This document shows positions 1-7,270 of a stretch of 64,000 nucleotides of DNA, piece by piece. The translations under genes and the position numbers were made by a program. Below the pieces are notes generated by a model. The model did not search any database and was not told the DNA's origin. It saw only the letters and a list, made by a program, of their open reading frames with translations. This stretch comes from Terribacillus saccharophilus (GTDB taxonomy: Bacteria > Bacillota > Bacilli > Bacillales > Amphibacillaceae), in NCBI RefSeq assembly GCF_002272745.1, contig NZ_NPBD01000005.1, positions 62,001 through 126,000 on the forward strand, read 5' to 3'. Each line of letters starts with the position of its first letter. Position 1 is the stretch's first letter.

Positions 1-28
1 CTTTTTGGATCTGTTTAAATATCTCCAT
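1..28 (-). CDS. 5' end of an unidentified gene running off the left edge
   Basis: Reading leftward, an ATG at 28-26 is preceded by a good ribosome binding site (AGGGAGG with a six-base spacer) and opens a frame of nine codons (MEIFKQIQK) to the window edge. Too little is present to name a product. The strong ribosome binding site is the only support. Confidence 0.45.
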
Positions 29-80
29 ATAAGGCCTCCCTAATTGGTATGTGTATCCATTATAGCAGGAACTTAATATG

Positions 81-118
81 AAAATATAAAACGGACTACA
101 TATTAAAATGTAGTCCGT
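81..118 (-). terminator. Rho-independent terminator
   Basis: An 11-bp perfect stem (91-101 with 108-118, six-base loop) is followed on the minus strand by a T-rich tract (complement of 90-81). It lies ten bases beyond the stop of the membrane protein gene and would end that two-gene transcript. Confidence 0.75.
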
Positions 119-127
119 AATATTTAT

Positions 128-619
128 TTAAGTCTTTTTTAGCAATCTGATTAATGATGAAATTATTAATGGAAGAACCAATACAGTACAGAAAGAATAA
201 ACATTAAAATACATATCATTTGTATAGGTATTTACCCATTCCATATCAACTATAAATGAATTGGGATTTTCTGGACCTCCGCCAAGATATTCAATCTTAT
301 CATTAAAGTGATTTACAAAGCCTATATATAACATAACTTGGATTAACACTGTTGCGATTAAGAATAATATGCCCCACAGTTTATTCAAACTTTTCAGAAG
401 GCAAAGGTTTAATTTAGTACCATATACTATTATCAAAATAGCTGAGACTATAGCAAATGGATACCCTGCAAATGCTAAATTACCATTTCCTGATCGGTTT
501 CCATTCGCAGGTATGTCGAAATTTAATAAGTTGATAATTATGAATGAAATCGCACAGACCAACATTGATAGAATGAGAGTCAGCGTTTTCTTTTTATATT
601 TAGCCAAATGTCGCACCAC
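128..619 (-). CDS. small four-helix membrane protein beside a secreted peptidase
   Basis: A 163-residue protein with about four hydrophobic segments (near residues 12-33, 50-68, 80-102 and 138-158) and a positively charged start (VRHLAKYKKK), so it is probably an inner-membrane protein. The first codon is GTG. The gene begins only eight bases after the stop of the upstream peptidase gene and shares its strand and terminator, so the two are almost certainly one transcript. No family was recognised. The pairing of a secreted peptidase-like protein with a small membrane protein suggests a partner, protection or export role, but this is inference from position alone. Codon use and AT content match the other accessory genes here. 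Confidence 0.7.
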   Translation of the reverse strand: MVRHLAKYKKKTLTLILSMLVCAISFIIINLLNFDIPANGNRSGNGNLAFAGYPFAIVSAILIIVYGTKLNLCLLKSLNKLWGILFLIATVLIQVMLYIGFVNHFNDKIEYLGGGPENPNSFIVDMEWVNTYTNDMYFNVYSFCTVLVLPLIISSLIRLLKKT

Positions 620-627
620 TCTTTATA

Positions 628-1842
628 TTAACTTAGATAAGCAAATCCCATATCTTGGTCATTCACAGTCCAGTCAAACCAATGAGTTCCGTTATTATTT
701 TCAGTTCCATCAGGATTCTTATAAGCTACATGAAGATCCCCTTCAAAACTTCCGTCTCTATCGTAACCTATGCCTGCAACAAAATGATGTTTGAATTCTA
801 CTCCGGAAGCTCTAAAGAAATCAAACCTAATACCTGCGGGGTCTCCACTGTTTATTGCTCCAATATATTTAGATTGAGCATTTGTCCCTACAGCATCATT
901 TACAACATTATTTCTCCATGCAGACGCACTACTAGTGTGAAGTACATGCTTGTGCATACCTGAAGCAAACCCCCAGAGAGATGTACCAAAAGCTGTTGTT
1001 CCCATGTCACTTCTTAAATGATTTGATAATTTTGCCCAACTACCGTAATATGCATTATCTCTCACGTTATATCCTGAATGATCATGGTAATAATCAATTA
1101 TCATTGCGCCTGTAGCAGGACCGCAATTAGAATCCTTACCAGTCATTCCACTTCTCCGTTGCCAGATGCGATCGACCTTAAGAACCTTGTATCTTGTATC
1201 ACCCGCAGCCAAAGTAGAGAATCCACCTCCAACGCTGTTCTCTCCAGTACTCCAACCAGGACTGACTTCAGAAGATAATTCTACAGTTTTAAATTCTTTG
1301 TTCATAGCTTCAGTATATTCCTTTTCAGCTTCAGCGATGTCAGTTTTTGAAGTTTTTGAATTAGAACTAACTTTACTCTCTGTTTCTAAGGGAGGAACTA
1401 AACTCTCTTTACTTTCTTCAAATTTTTGTTCAGCAACAGTTGCATTTTCAGCAAAGACAAAGCTATTTACAGCTAAATAATATGCTTTTTCTCCTTCTAG
1501 CATATTTGTGAATTCATATTCTAATGTGCCATCTACTCCGTACTGAGGTAGTGGATCTAATCTTTTATCTGCTGCCACTATAAAATACCCATTTGTACTT
1601 TCAGTTTGGATTTCATAGTAATATGCTATGACATTATCATTCTCATCGTACAAATTATGTACTAAATTAATTTGTCCGCCATTTAGAGCATTAAGATATG
1701 GTTTAGCTTCAATTGTTTGATTTATTTTATTAATTGCTTCTTCTTCTGTTACAACGTAAGACTCCGCCTTAGTTACTAAAGGCGTTACTAGGAATACAAG
1801 TAACCCTAGCATAAATACGAATATTTTTGAATACATTTTCAA
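628..1842 (-). CDS. secreted C39-like (papain-fold) cysteine peptidase
   Basis: A 404-residue protein with a signal peptide (about 27 residues, ending TKAES), a long variable middle section rich in Glu and Ser, and a C-terminal domain (about 215-404) like peptidase C39-like proteins. That domain contains DSNCGPATGAMIIDYY (likely catalytic Cys), HHFVAGIGYD (likely catalytic His) and a later Asp/Asn-rich stretch before HWFDW. The expected product is exported and may cleave peptides outside the cell or at the wall. The start is taken as TTG at 1842, because a GGGGG ribosome binding site lies six bases upstream; an ATG two codons later is the alternative. A four-helix membrane protein follows at eight bases. 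The substrate is unknown, and the residues N-terminal to the domain may be a propeptide. Confidence 0.75.
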   Translation of the reverse strand: MKMYSKIFVFMLGLLVFLVTPLVTKAESYVVTEEEAINKINQTIEAKPYLNALNGGQINLVHNLYDENDNVIAYYYEIQTESTNGYFIVAADKRLDPLPQYGVDGTLEYEFTNMLEGEKAYYLAVNSFVFAENATVAEQKFEESKESLVPPLETESKVSSNSKTSKTDIAEAEKEYTEAMNKEFKTVELSSEVSPGWSTGENSVGGGFSTLAAGDTRYKVLKVDRIWQRRSGMTGKDSNCGPATGAMIIDYYHDHSGYNVRDNAYYGSWAKLSNHLRSDMGTTAFGTSLWGFASGMHKHVLHTSSASAWRNNVVNDAVGTNAQSKYIGAINSGDPAGIRFDFFRASGVEFKHHFVAGIGYDRDGSFEGDLHVAYKNPDGTENNNGTHWFDWTVNDQDMGFAYLS

Positions 1843-2070
1843 TTCGATACCCCCATACAGTTCTTATGACATAGAACTTTATATTTATTGCTTTGTGAAG
1901 TAAAAGCAAATCCTCCCACCTATTTATTTGCCATAATTTTATAATATCTTAAAGAAGATGGATTTTGTGGAAAATAAAGTAAAGTGAGGGTGGGAAAGTT
2001 GACGTGTGTTTTAAAGCATTAGATCCACGATAATGTTAATGGTTGGGACTTTTATGCCAGGTAATCTTAC

Positions 2071-2256
2071 ATGATACATGGTTTTACCTATAATCAAGTA
2101 CGGATTACATATCACGACGGTAGTTACATGGATACTGTTGTTGGCCGGATCTCATCAGTTAACCACCAGCAGCAAAGAATAGAGATGTTAGTGCCTGAGG
2201 AGTACGGATTGATATTCATTCCTTATGATAAATTGGTGGATACAGAAATATTTTAA
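2071..2256 (+). CDS. YolD-like domain fragment (61 residues)
   Basis: The product is short and beta-rich: a tyrosine/aspartate/glycine start (ITYHDGSYMDTV), GRISSVNHQQQRIEM, and a final IFIPYDKLVDTEIF. This resembles the C-terminal half of YolD-like proteins, which are small proteins of Bacillus phages and mobile regions often found beside Y-family polymerases. Full YolD proteins are roughly 100 residues, so an N-terminal half is missing. A TAA lies in frame at 2062-2064, so the frame cannot extend upstream, and the ribosome binding site is weak. It may be a broken remnant. A more degraded copy lies at 3981-4119. Confidence 0.5.
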   Translation: MIHGFTYNQVRITYHDGSYMDTVVGRISSVNHQQQRIEMLVPEEYGLIFIPYDKLVDTEIF

Positions 2257-2304
2257 AAACATATAACACTTTTCGTGGCGCTTGAACTTGATTAAGATGA
2301 GGGT

Positions 2305-2418
2305 ATGAATTATGATTTGACGCCTAACAATCCACTGCTACACAAATTTACTCAAGGTGAAATTGATGTATTTAAGGAGATATTCAAGAAGGATACAACT
2401 GCAATATTTGGTGAATGA
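2305..2418 (+). CDS. small hypothetical protein (37 residues)
   Basis: ATG at 2305 opens 37 codons (MNYDLTPNNPLLHKFTQGEI and on to FGE) ending five bases before a strong terminator. A GATGAGGG sequence just upstream could serve as ribosome binding site, but the spacing is short. The composition is protein-like, with a plausible helical second half. No family was recognised. It may be a short gene or the leftover end of a longer one. Confidence 0.35.
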   Translation: MNYDLTPNNPLLHKFTQGEIDVFKEIFKKDTTAIFGE

Positions 2419-2422
2419 TTAA

Positions 2423-2453
2423 AACCCCTCCGATTAAGGAGGGGTTGTTTTTT
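2423..2453 (+). terminator. Rho-independent terminator, probably bidirectional
   Basis: A nine-bp GC-rich stem (2423-2431 with 2438-2446) is followed by GTTTTTT on the plus strand and by TTTTAAT on the minus strand. It can end both the rightward small gene and the leftward toxin/immunity transcript that stops at 2517. Confidence 0.85.
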
Positions 2454-2516
2454 CACATCTTCTTAACTAACGAAGGAAATGCTTTAGTCAATTTAATTGG
2501 TTCATGAGTAATAAAT

Positions 2517-3035
2517 CTATAATACAGACGCCAACCGATTTACCCTATCGAGGTCATACTTGTAAGCAGATAGATTTAGATCTTTTACAAGAGTTTCATA
2601 GAATAATTTTCCATGACTTAGCAACTCTTTTACCACTAACTTTTTATCTAATGTTACAGTCTGATGATCGAATTGGATTTGAATGTTAGTACCTTTGTCT
2701 TTTATTGCTATTTCTACCGGTTGCCCTGGAAAAAGGCACTTACCTTCACCGGATTCCAAACATTCTTCTAGAGTATTAATTATAAACGCCCAAAGCATTG
2801 GTAAGTCATCCCAATACTCGACACCGAGATACTCTCTATATTGATATTTAAATGAGATTCCTCCATCAAAACTTAAGAGGTTATCGTTAAGTAGCTCGTC
2901 TATGTTTGCTTTAACAAACTCAACACATCTATCTTTATTGTTTTCAAAAAAACAAACATAGTCTTCAGGTCTTAAAGAGGCATTATCTAAACTCTCAATT
3001 GGTTTCGTTACTATAAATTGTTTGATTTGCAGCAT
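2517..3035 (-). CDS. probable immunity protein for the upstream secreted toxin
   Basis: A 172-residue soluble acidic protein with no signal peptide and no membrane segment. It lies ten bases downstream of the toxin-like gene on the same strand, with a good ribosome binding site (AGGAGT, six-base spacer). Tryptophan- and tyrosine-rich stretches (YWDDLPMLWAF) and a Leu/Lys-rich C-terminus are visible. No named immunity family was recognised with certainty. The immunity call rests on gene order (exported toxin first, small cytosolic acidic partner second) and on size, both typical of polymorphic toxin loci. If the pair is real, it should bind the C-terminal domain of the neighbouring protein. 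It could instead be an unrelated hypothetical gene. Confidence 0.6.
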   Translation of the reverse strand: MLQIKQFIVTKPIESLDNASLRPEDYVCFFENNKDRCVEFVKANIDELLNDNLLSFDGGISFKYQYREYLGVEYWDDLPMLWAFIINTLEECLESGEGKCLFPGQPVEIAIKDKGTNIQIQFDHQTVTLDKKLVVKELLSHGKLFYETLVKDLNLSAYKYDLDRVNRLASVL

Positions 3036-3045
3036 AAATTTACTC

Positions 3046-3825
3046 CTAATATTTTGGATAAAGTTGTTTCATATGTCCTTTGGATATTCCGAGAACATAA
3101 GTCACGCCGTCAACCTTCGCTTCAACTTGATAAGTTGTATTCATTGATTTCTTCCCTAATGTAAAACTATGTTTCTTGGCTACTGCAAGGACTATATTTT
3201 TAACTTCGTTTACACTTAAATCCGGATCCAAGAAAGTCTGCGTTTTTTTAGTGCTTCCGTCCCAATATTTAGGATGATGTCTAGTTAGAATATGTTCCAT
3301 ATCCTTTTTATCTACGGTATATGATCTCCCCTTAACAGTATACTTTCCCGATCTATAATTTTTTAGCGCATTTGTTACTTTGGATTTCGGAGACTTCTTA
3401 AATATCTTTTTACCATACTTTATAACTTGTTTACCACCGCTCCACACTAACTTACCAATTAGAACTACTCTAGCACTAGCATGAAATACAGGCTCTTCTT
3501 GATTCGGATCTTTTACTAGAGGAACACTATCCCAATCTATCTCGTTATCATATGTATCATCAATGTCATCTGCCGAAACATCTTCAAGATTCTCAAATAG
3601 TTCCGGAGCTTCTTCTTCAGATATTTCATTATTATATTCTAACTTATCTGCCCAATCTTTATCAGTTACAATAACGTTCTCGGCTGGCTCTTGTCCAGGC
3701 ATAATAATAATTACTTCTCCAATTGTATCCTTACTTACATGGCTTTCTTCAGCTCTAGCAAAACTCGGTGCTACTAAAGAAAATCCTAGAACAAAAACAA
3801 GAACTAAACTTAATAACTTTTTCAT
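3046..3825 (-). CDS. secreted polymorphic-toxin-like protein (SAR2788-like)
   Basis: A 259-residue protein in three parts: a signal peptide (about 25 residues, ending FARAEE), an acidic linker (about 30-115, many Asp and Glu), and a basic C-terminal domain (about 140-259). The domain has DMEHILTRHHPKYWDGS with clustered histidines, then a conserved-looking FLDPDLSVNEVKNIV and a beta-strand end (VDGVTYVLGISKGHMKQL). This layout recalls the putative toxins named SAR2788 family in staphylococci, with a C-terminal domain of the kind seen in ribonuclease toxins. The family assignment is from memory and not certain. The start is placed at ATG 3825, because GGGGGAA lies six bases upstream; a TTG at 3840 lies inside that site. 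The probable immunity gene follows at ten bases. Confidence 0.65.
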   Translation of the reverse strand: MKKLLSLVLVFVLGFSLVAPSFARAEESHVSKDTIGEVIIIMPGQEPAENVIVTDKDWADKLEYNNEISEEEAPELFENLEDVSADDIDDTYDNEIDWDSVPLVKDPNQEEPVFHASARVVLIGKLVWSGGKQVIKYGKKIFKKSPKSKVTNALKNYRSGKYTVKGRSYTVDKKDMEHILTRHHPKYWDGSTKKTQTFLDPDLSVNEVKNIVLAVAKKHSFTLGKKSMNTTYQVEAKVDGVTYVLGISKGHMKQLYPKY

Positions 3826-3980
3826 GATATTCCCCCACAAATTTTTAATATATTTTCAAACAAATAAAATATATTCTATATATGTGTATTTTGTGTGTTT
3901 TTTGTATAATGAGTGAAAATCTACCATTCAGGTAGATATTTATTCCCTCCAATATCTACTAAAAATCAGGGGTAACTTAC

Positions 3981-4119
3981 CATATGGAAAATAGATTGAT
4001 ACTATTGTTGACCAGATCTTATCTGTGAAAATTAACGTTGATTGGAGAAGCTGGTGCCAGAAGAGTAGTACTTAGTGTTTATTCCTTATGAGAAGTTATT
4101 GGATAAGGATATAATCTAA
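3981..4119 (+). pseudogene. degraded second copy of the YolD-like fragment
   Basis: This stretch aligns base by base with the coding sequence at 2118-2256. GATACTATTGTTGACCAGAT matches GATACTGTTGTTGGCCGGAT, and both end in ATTCCTTATGA followed by a lysine-leucine-asp tail. Here a stop (TAG) interrupts after the VPEE-like codons and no start is present. It is a relic of a duplication, and the 348-base intergenic stretch holds little else apart from upstream signals of the two flanking genes. Confidence 0.65.
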
Positions 4120-4188
4120 ATTATAGTTACTTTCACCCTAATTATCATTTATAATTGCTTTAATTATGAATAATTAGGAGGAATTACC

Positions 4189-4689
4189 TTGGGAATAGAT
4201 CCCAAGAAAGCTATCATCGCAGCAAGTGTTGTATCACCTTTATCGGGTATGTTAGCTGATGTAGTAGTTGAGTCATATACTAAATTTAGAAAGAGAAAAG
4301 AAACTGCTACTGCTGAAGAATTAAGAGAAGATGCTGAAAAAGAAACGCTTGAATATAGAGTAACAGAAGAGTATGCGAAGGTAATTCAAGAAATCGCTAT
4401 CGCCAAACGTATTGAGAGTGCGGTAGAAGTAGAGATAGAAGAGTTTTATGATTACTCCGGGGAAGCTACCGCTGGTTTTAAGAAAGGGAAGGCTAGCTCA
4501 AACCTTGGTCTTACTGGTAATGGTAAGAAAGTACAAAAAAGAATATATAGATTTAAAGGTTCTCTAACCGAAGATACAGAAAGTACAATCGAAAAGCTTT
4601 TCAAAGATGCAGAAAATCTAAAGGAAAATGACAAGAACGAGCATGGTCAAGAAGAGCAACCGAACTTTATTTTTGTTGAAAAAGAATAA
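4189..4689 (+). CDS. unrecognised 166-residue protein
   Basis: Start TTG at 4189 with a textbook ribosome binding site (AGGAGG, seven-base spacer). The N-terminus (about 1-28) is weakly hydrophobic. Residues about 38-85 are strongly charged and should form a long helix or coiled coil (ATAEELREDAEKETLEY onward). A Gly/Lys-rich segment follows (GFKKGKASSNLGLTGNGKK), then a second helix, and the tail is acidic. I recognise no family. It lies between the toxin locus, on the opposite strand, and a decayed gene, so context gives no function. The clear start signal and sustained open frame argue that it is real. Confidence 0.65.
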   Translation: MGIDPKKAIIAASVVSPLSGMLADVVVESYTKFRKRKETATAEELREDAEKETLEYRVTEEYAKVIQEIAIAKRIESAVEVEIEEFYDYSGEATAGFKKGKASSNLGLTGNGKKVQKRIYRFKGSLTEDTESTIEKLFKDAENLKENDKNEHGQEEQPNFIFVEKE

Positions 4690-4756
4690 AAAACATAATA
4701 CATATCACACCTTTTCTTACTCCCCTTCGATTATAGGAGTAAAAGGAGGAGATATT

Positions 4757-4999
4757 ATGCCAACACTAATCAGAATTGAACTCTACGGAGAGTATGTAAA
4801 GCGAGAAATGAGATTTCAAAGGAACGGCTGCTAGAATGGATTGATTCTGAAGAGGATGACATCCAGTTTCCGGAGCTCACACCAAAACATCCATTGATTA
4901 TTTAGAGGATTTACACCCGGAGAAATATTTGCTTTTGAAGACTTGCTTAGAAAAGATATGGTGACTGTACATTGCGGACCGTTTGTTCCTCTACCTTAA
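4757..4999 (+). pseudogene. frameshifted remnant of a small protein gene
   Basis: An excellent ribosome binding site (AAGGAGGAGATATT) and ATG at 4757 start MPTLIRIELYGEYVKREMRF. The sense then jumps frame: KERLLEWIDSEEDDIQFPEL reads in another frame, a third stretch reads KTSIDYLEDL, and the end reads GEIFAFEDLLRKDMVTVHCG up to TAA at 4999. Each piece looks like protein, so the original gene was about 80 residues and has suffered about three indels. The family was not recognised. Confidence 0.6.
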
Positions 5000-5084
5000 T
5001 AATGAAGCCCCTCTCCAATTATAGAAAGGGACTCACTCTATACTCTTAAGTTCTTTTCCATACAAGATTAATTGAAACTTATAA

Positions 5085-5618
5085 TTACAATGTAACACTA
5101 ACTTTTGATTTGTTCTCCAGTATCATATTTATTAAATCCTCGCGATCCATAAGTTGTACATTAGTTCTAATGGCCATTTGTACTGCGCTCTTTGTATATG
5201 TATTATTGCTAACTACCCAAGCATCTGTGCAATTGTAGTAGTTCATTGCTGCGACTGCGATAACCTCTTGAACGGCTTTAACACCAACAGGCTGGCTATA
5301 CCTTTTTGCTTGAATAGCAATTCGCTTTTCTTCTTTTTCTATTATTAAATCGGCACCAAAATCTCCGCTACCCGGAGTTGCCTTTACTAGATAACCTTTG
5401 TTCGCAAATAATGCCTTTAAATACACTTCAAATTCATGGCCACTCATCACATCAATCTCATCTATACCGCTTTGACTTAGTCTTTGTATGTACTCCGCTT
5501 CTTTTCTCTGTACTTCTTTTATATATTCTGCTTCCAGTCTGCGTCTTCTTTTTGATAAAAGTATAAAAGGAATAACTATTACACAAAAAGTTACTCCCAT
5601 TAAAATTAGTGTTTCCAT
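5085..5618 (-). CDS. membrane-anchored Mrr-type restriction endonuclease-like protein
   Basis: A 177-residue protein with an N-terminal membrane helix (about 3-22, followed by SKRRRRLEAEY), a charged linker helix, and a C-terminal restriction-endonuclease-like domain (about 60-165). The PD-(D/E)XK core is visible: GHEFEVYLKALF, GSGDFGADLII (metal-binding Asp), then AIQAKRY (the QxK form of the E-x-K motif). This is the Mrr_cat family layout, and such proteins cleave DNA, sometimes only modified DNA. The membrane anchor suggests action at the envelope, for example on incoming DNA, but that is inference. A GAGGGGGG ribosome binding site precedes ATG 5618. No methyltransferase or specificity gene is nearby, so it is a stand-alone nuclease. 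Confidence 0.8.
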   Translation of the reverse strand: METLILMGVTFCVIVIPFILLSKRRRRLEAEYIKEVQRKEAEYIQRLSQSGIDEIDVMSGHEFEVYLKALFANKGYLVKATPGSGDFGADLIIEKEEKRIAIQAKRYSQPVGVKAVQEVIAVAAMNYYNCTDAWVVSNNTYTKSAVQMAIRTNVQLMDREDLINMILENKSKVSVTL

Positions 5619-5676
5619 TACAACCCCCCTCTTTGTAAACCAAATGTTTGTTTGGCTCCTTCTATTAAAAGTGCCT

Positions 5677-5859
5677 TCATTCCAGTTGCATAATGCAATT
5701 TAATTCGGAATACTTCACGATTATCTCCGCGTGTCCATGCAAGCATTGAGACGGCTGCTTATTCCACAGCGCCTTTGCGCGATCCCAATCTCTTTTATCC
5801 CGGCTTACATGATAAGTAGCATGAACCTGTTCAAATTGCTTTTCCTTAACTGCTAACAT
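5677..5859 (-). CDS. small hypothetical protein (60 residues) after the XRE gene
   Basis: ATG at 5859 has a strong ribosome binding site (AGGAGG, eight-base spacer). The product is hydrophilic, with a middle section HVSRDKRDWDRAKALWNKQ and two late cysteines (C39 and C55). It starts 23 bases after the stop of the XRE-family gene on the same strand and is probably co-transcribed with it. No family was recognised. In a phage-like cluster it may be a regulatory accessory, but nothing in the sequence proves it. Confidence 0.6.
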   Translation of the reverse strand: MLAVKEKQFEQVHATYHVSRDKRDWDRAKALWNKQPSQCLHGHAEIIVKYSELNCIMQLE

Positions 5860-5882
5860 AATATTTTCCTCCTAATAGTTTG

Positions 5883-6401
5883 TTAAATACTCAGTACTTC
5901 AGATGCTTTCCACTTTCTTTTAACAGCCTTGTCCAATTCCTTACCGTTTAACTTATAGAAATCAGCTATCCTGGCACAAAGGTTACTCATAACCCATTCG
6001 AGTTCTTTACTTTCACGATAAGCTGTCTCTGCAGCGTTTATCTCAACGTCTGAAGCATGTTCTGGATTGCGTATAAACAGTTTTAAATCCAATACTTCTG
6101 TAACATCCTTAATCTCTTCAAGAGCCTGAATCATAATAGCCAAAGGTGTTTGCCTGTCTATAGCTAAACCATCTATTGTTGGAGCTGTACGACCATCTGT
6201 GAAGAGATGTGCTACATCTTGTGTGTATTCGCCATCGTCGTATACCTGTAAGCTAAAGTGTGCTGTATCAGTAGTGACATTTCGTTTATCGTTCTTCATT
6301 TTGCTTACAGTGGTTGGATCCAAGTGAAGTTCCTTCGCCATTTGTTCGCCATTAATACCCTGTCTAATTGACAAATTCGTTAATGCTTTTCCTAACTGCA
6401 T
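5883..6401 (-). CDS. XRE/lambda-repressor-like DNA-binding regulator, phage-type
   Basis: A 172-residue protein with an N-terminal helix-turn-helix (about 5-45: ALTNLSIRQGINGEQMAKEL, then HLDPTTVSKMKNDKRNV) like Cro/CI-type domains. A C-terminal region of about 120 residues has no recognised family. ATG 6401 is preferred because AAGGAG lies eight bases upstream; a GTG at 6410 lies too close to it. It heads the small minus-strand group with the 60-residue gene, and other small minus-strand genes lie upstream. The arrangement resembles the regulatory part of a defective prophage or plasmid. Its likely target would be a promoter within this cluster. Confidence 0.7.
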   Translation of the reverse strand: MQLGKALTNLSIRQGINGEQMAKELHLDPTTVSKMKNDKRNVTTDTAHFSLQVYDDGEYTQDVAHLFTDGRTAPTIDGLAIDRQTPLAIMIQALEEIKDVTEVLDLKLFIRNPEHASDVEINAAETAYRESKELEWVMSNLCARIADFYKLNGKELDKAVKRKWKASEVLSI

Positions 6402-6504
6402 TTTTCCCACTCCTTAAATTGTCAAAGTTCAGTTATTTTTATTGCTTCGAATTACTGTTATGTTTGTTCTAAGGTGTGAGATAGCTTGTCCTTGCAGCTA
6501 AGGG

Positions 6505-6657
6505 CTAGTTAGCCTTAGCCTTAACGGTGTAACCGTCTTTCTTTTGGAAGTACGGTTCGAATGCTTTTTGGAAAGCTTCTTGCTTATCCATGGTGCCGAA
6601 GGTCTCCTTGACGACTCTGAGGTTAGCTTTCAGTGGTCTAGCTTTAGGTTTGCTCAC
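6505..6657 (-). CDS. small basic hypothetical protein (50 residues)
   Basis: A GTG start at 6657 sits seven bases after GGGAGGG. The 50-residue product is basic (VSKPKARPLKANLRVVKETF, ending DGYTVKAKAN). It lies between the XRE gene and the coiled-coil gene, all on the minus strand. An ATG immediately before the GTG is followed by TGA and cannot start the gene. No family was recognised. The strong start signal and conserved strand suggest a real small gene of the phage-like cluster. Confidence 0.55.
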   Translation of the reverse strand: MSKPKARPLKANLRVVKETFGTMDKQEAFQKAFEPYFQKKDGYTVKAKAN

Positions 6658-6725
6658 ATTAGAACCCTCCCTTAGTAGACCTTATGCCAACGGCTCAGTA
6701 GGACTAACCTGTTTATTTACTGAGC

Positions 6726-7055
6726 TTATCTCTGGTGCATCTTCGTCAAGAAGATGCAAGCAAGTCTTCCTTCATACAGGTCGTACTCTTCTTGTATGGA
6801 CTCATTAATTTCAATGAAGCTGTAAAGTTTGTCCAACTGCCTTTGCTGATCCTTGCGTATTCCTTGAAGTTCTTCGACCAATTGCTCTGATTTACTAAGC
6901 GTTTTATTAGCAAGTTCCAACGCATTTTCGTAATGCTCAACCTGCTCTTTATGAATCACTAGGATGTACTTAATTGCTTCAAACTTTTCATCTGGAGTCA
7001 TGAACGGCCATCCCTTTACGTACCGTTCTAATTTCTTCTGCTGAATATCGTTCAT
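6726..7055 (-). CDS. coiled-coil protein of the phage-like cluster
   Basis: A 109-residue, strongly charged protein. Residues about 30-95 have heptad-like spacing (HKEQVEHYENALELANKTLS through QGIRKDQQRQLDKLY) and should form a long coiled coil. A good ribosome binding site (AAGGAG, seven-base spacer) precedes ATG 7055. No named family was recognised. Position and style fit small early genes of prophages or plasmids. A multimerising or scaffold role is possible but unproven. Confidence 0.55.
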   Translation of the reverse strand: MNDIQQKKLERYVKGWPFMTPDEKFEAIKYILVIHKEQVEHYENALELANKTLSKSEQLVEELQGIRKDQQRQLDKLYSFIEINESIQEEYDLYEGRLACIFLTKMHQR

Positions 7056-7231
7056 CTCATCACTCCTTTTAGACGATATTCTGATTTATTTTTCATTTGA
7101 GCAGGTCGCATATTTCAGTGCATGTATTAGAATAGTCTCTCTCACCAGATATTCTGAAGGCACTTGAAATGTGATCCTCTTTTTGTGTTAATCGCAAGGT
7201 AGGAAATTCTGTTATTTAAGCGAATACCTAT

Positions 7232-7270
7232 AATGACTTGCCTTTCGGACAAATGTGTCCAAAAGTCATT
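7232..7270. repeat. nested inverted repeat
   Basis: An outer stem AATGACT/AGTCATT (7232-7238 with 7264-7270) encloses an inner stem GGACA/TGTCC. It overlaps the stop codon of the broken phage-like gene. No T-tract follows on either strand, so an operator or processing site is as likely as a terminator. Confidence 0.4.

Noticed and set aside
369..794. Plus-strand open frame antisense to the left-end membrane and peptidase genes
   Set aside because: It lies wholly opposite well-supported minus-strand genes, has no ribosome binding site and its composition is what the complement of a membrane protein gives.
3838..3840. TTG start giving a toxin-like protein five residues longer
   Set aside because: The TTG lies inside the ribosome binding site of the ATG at 3825.
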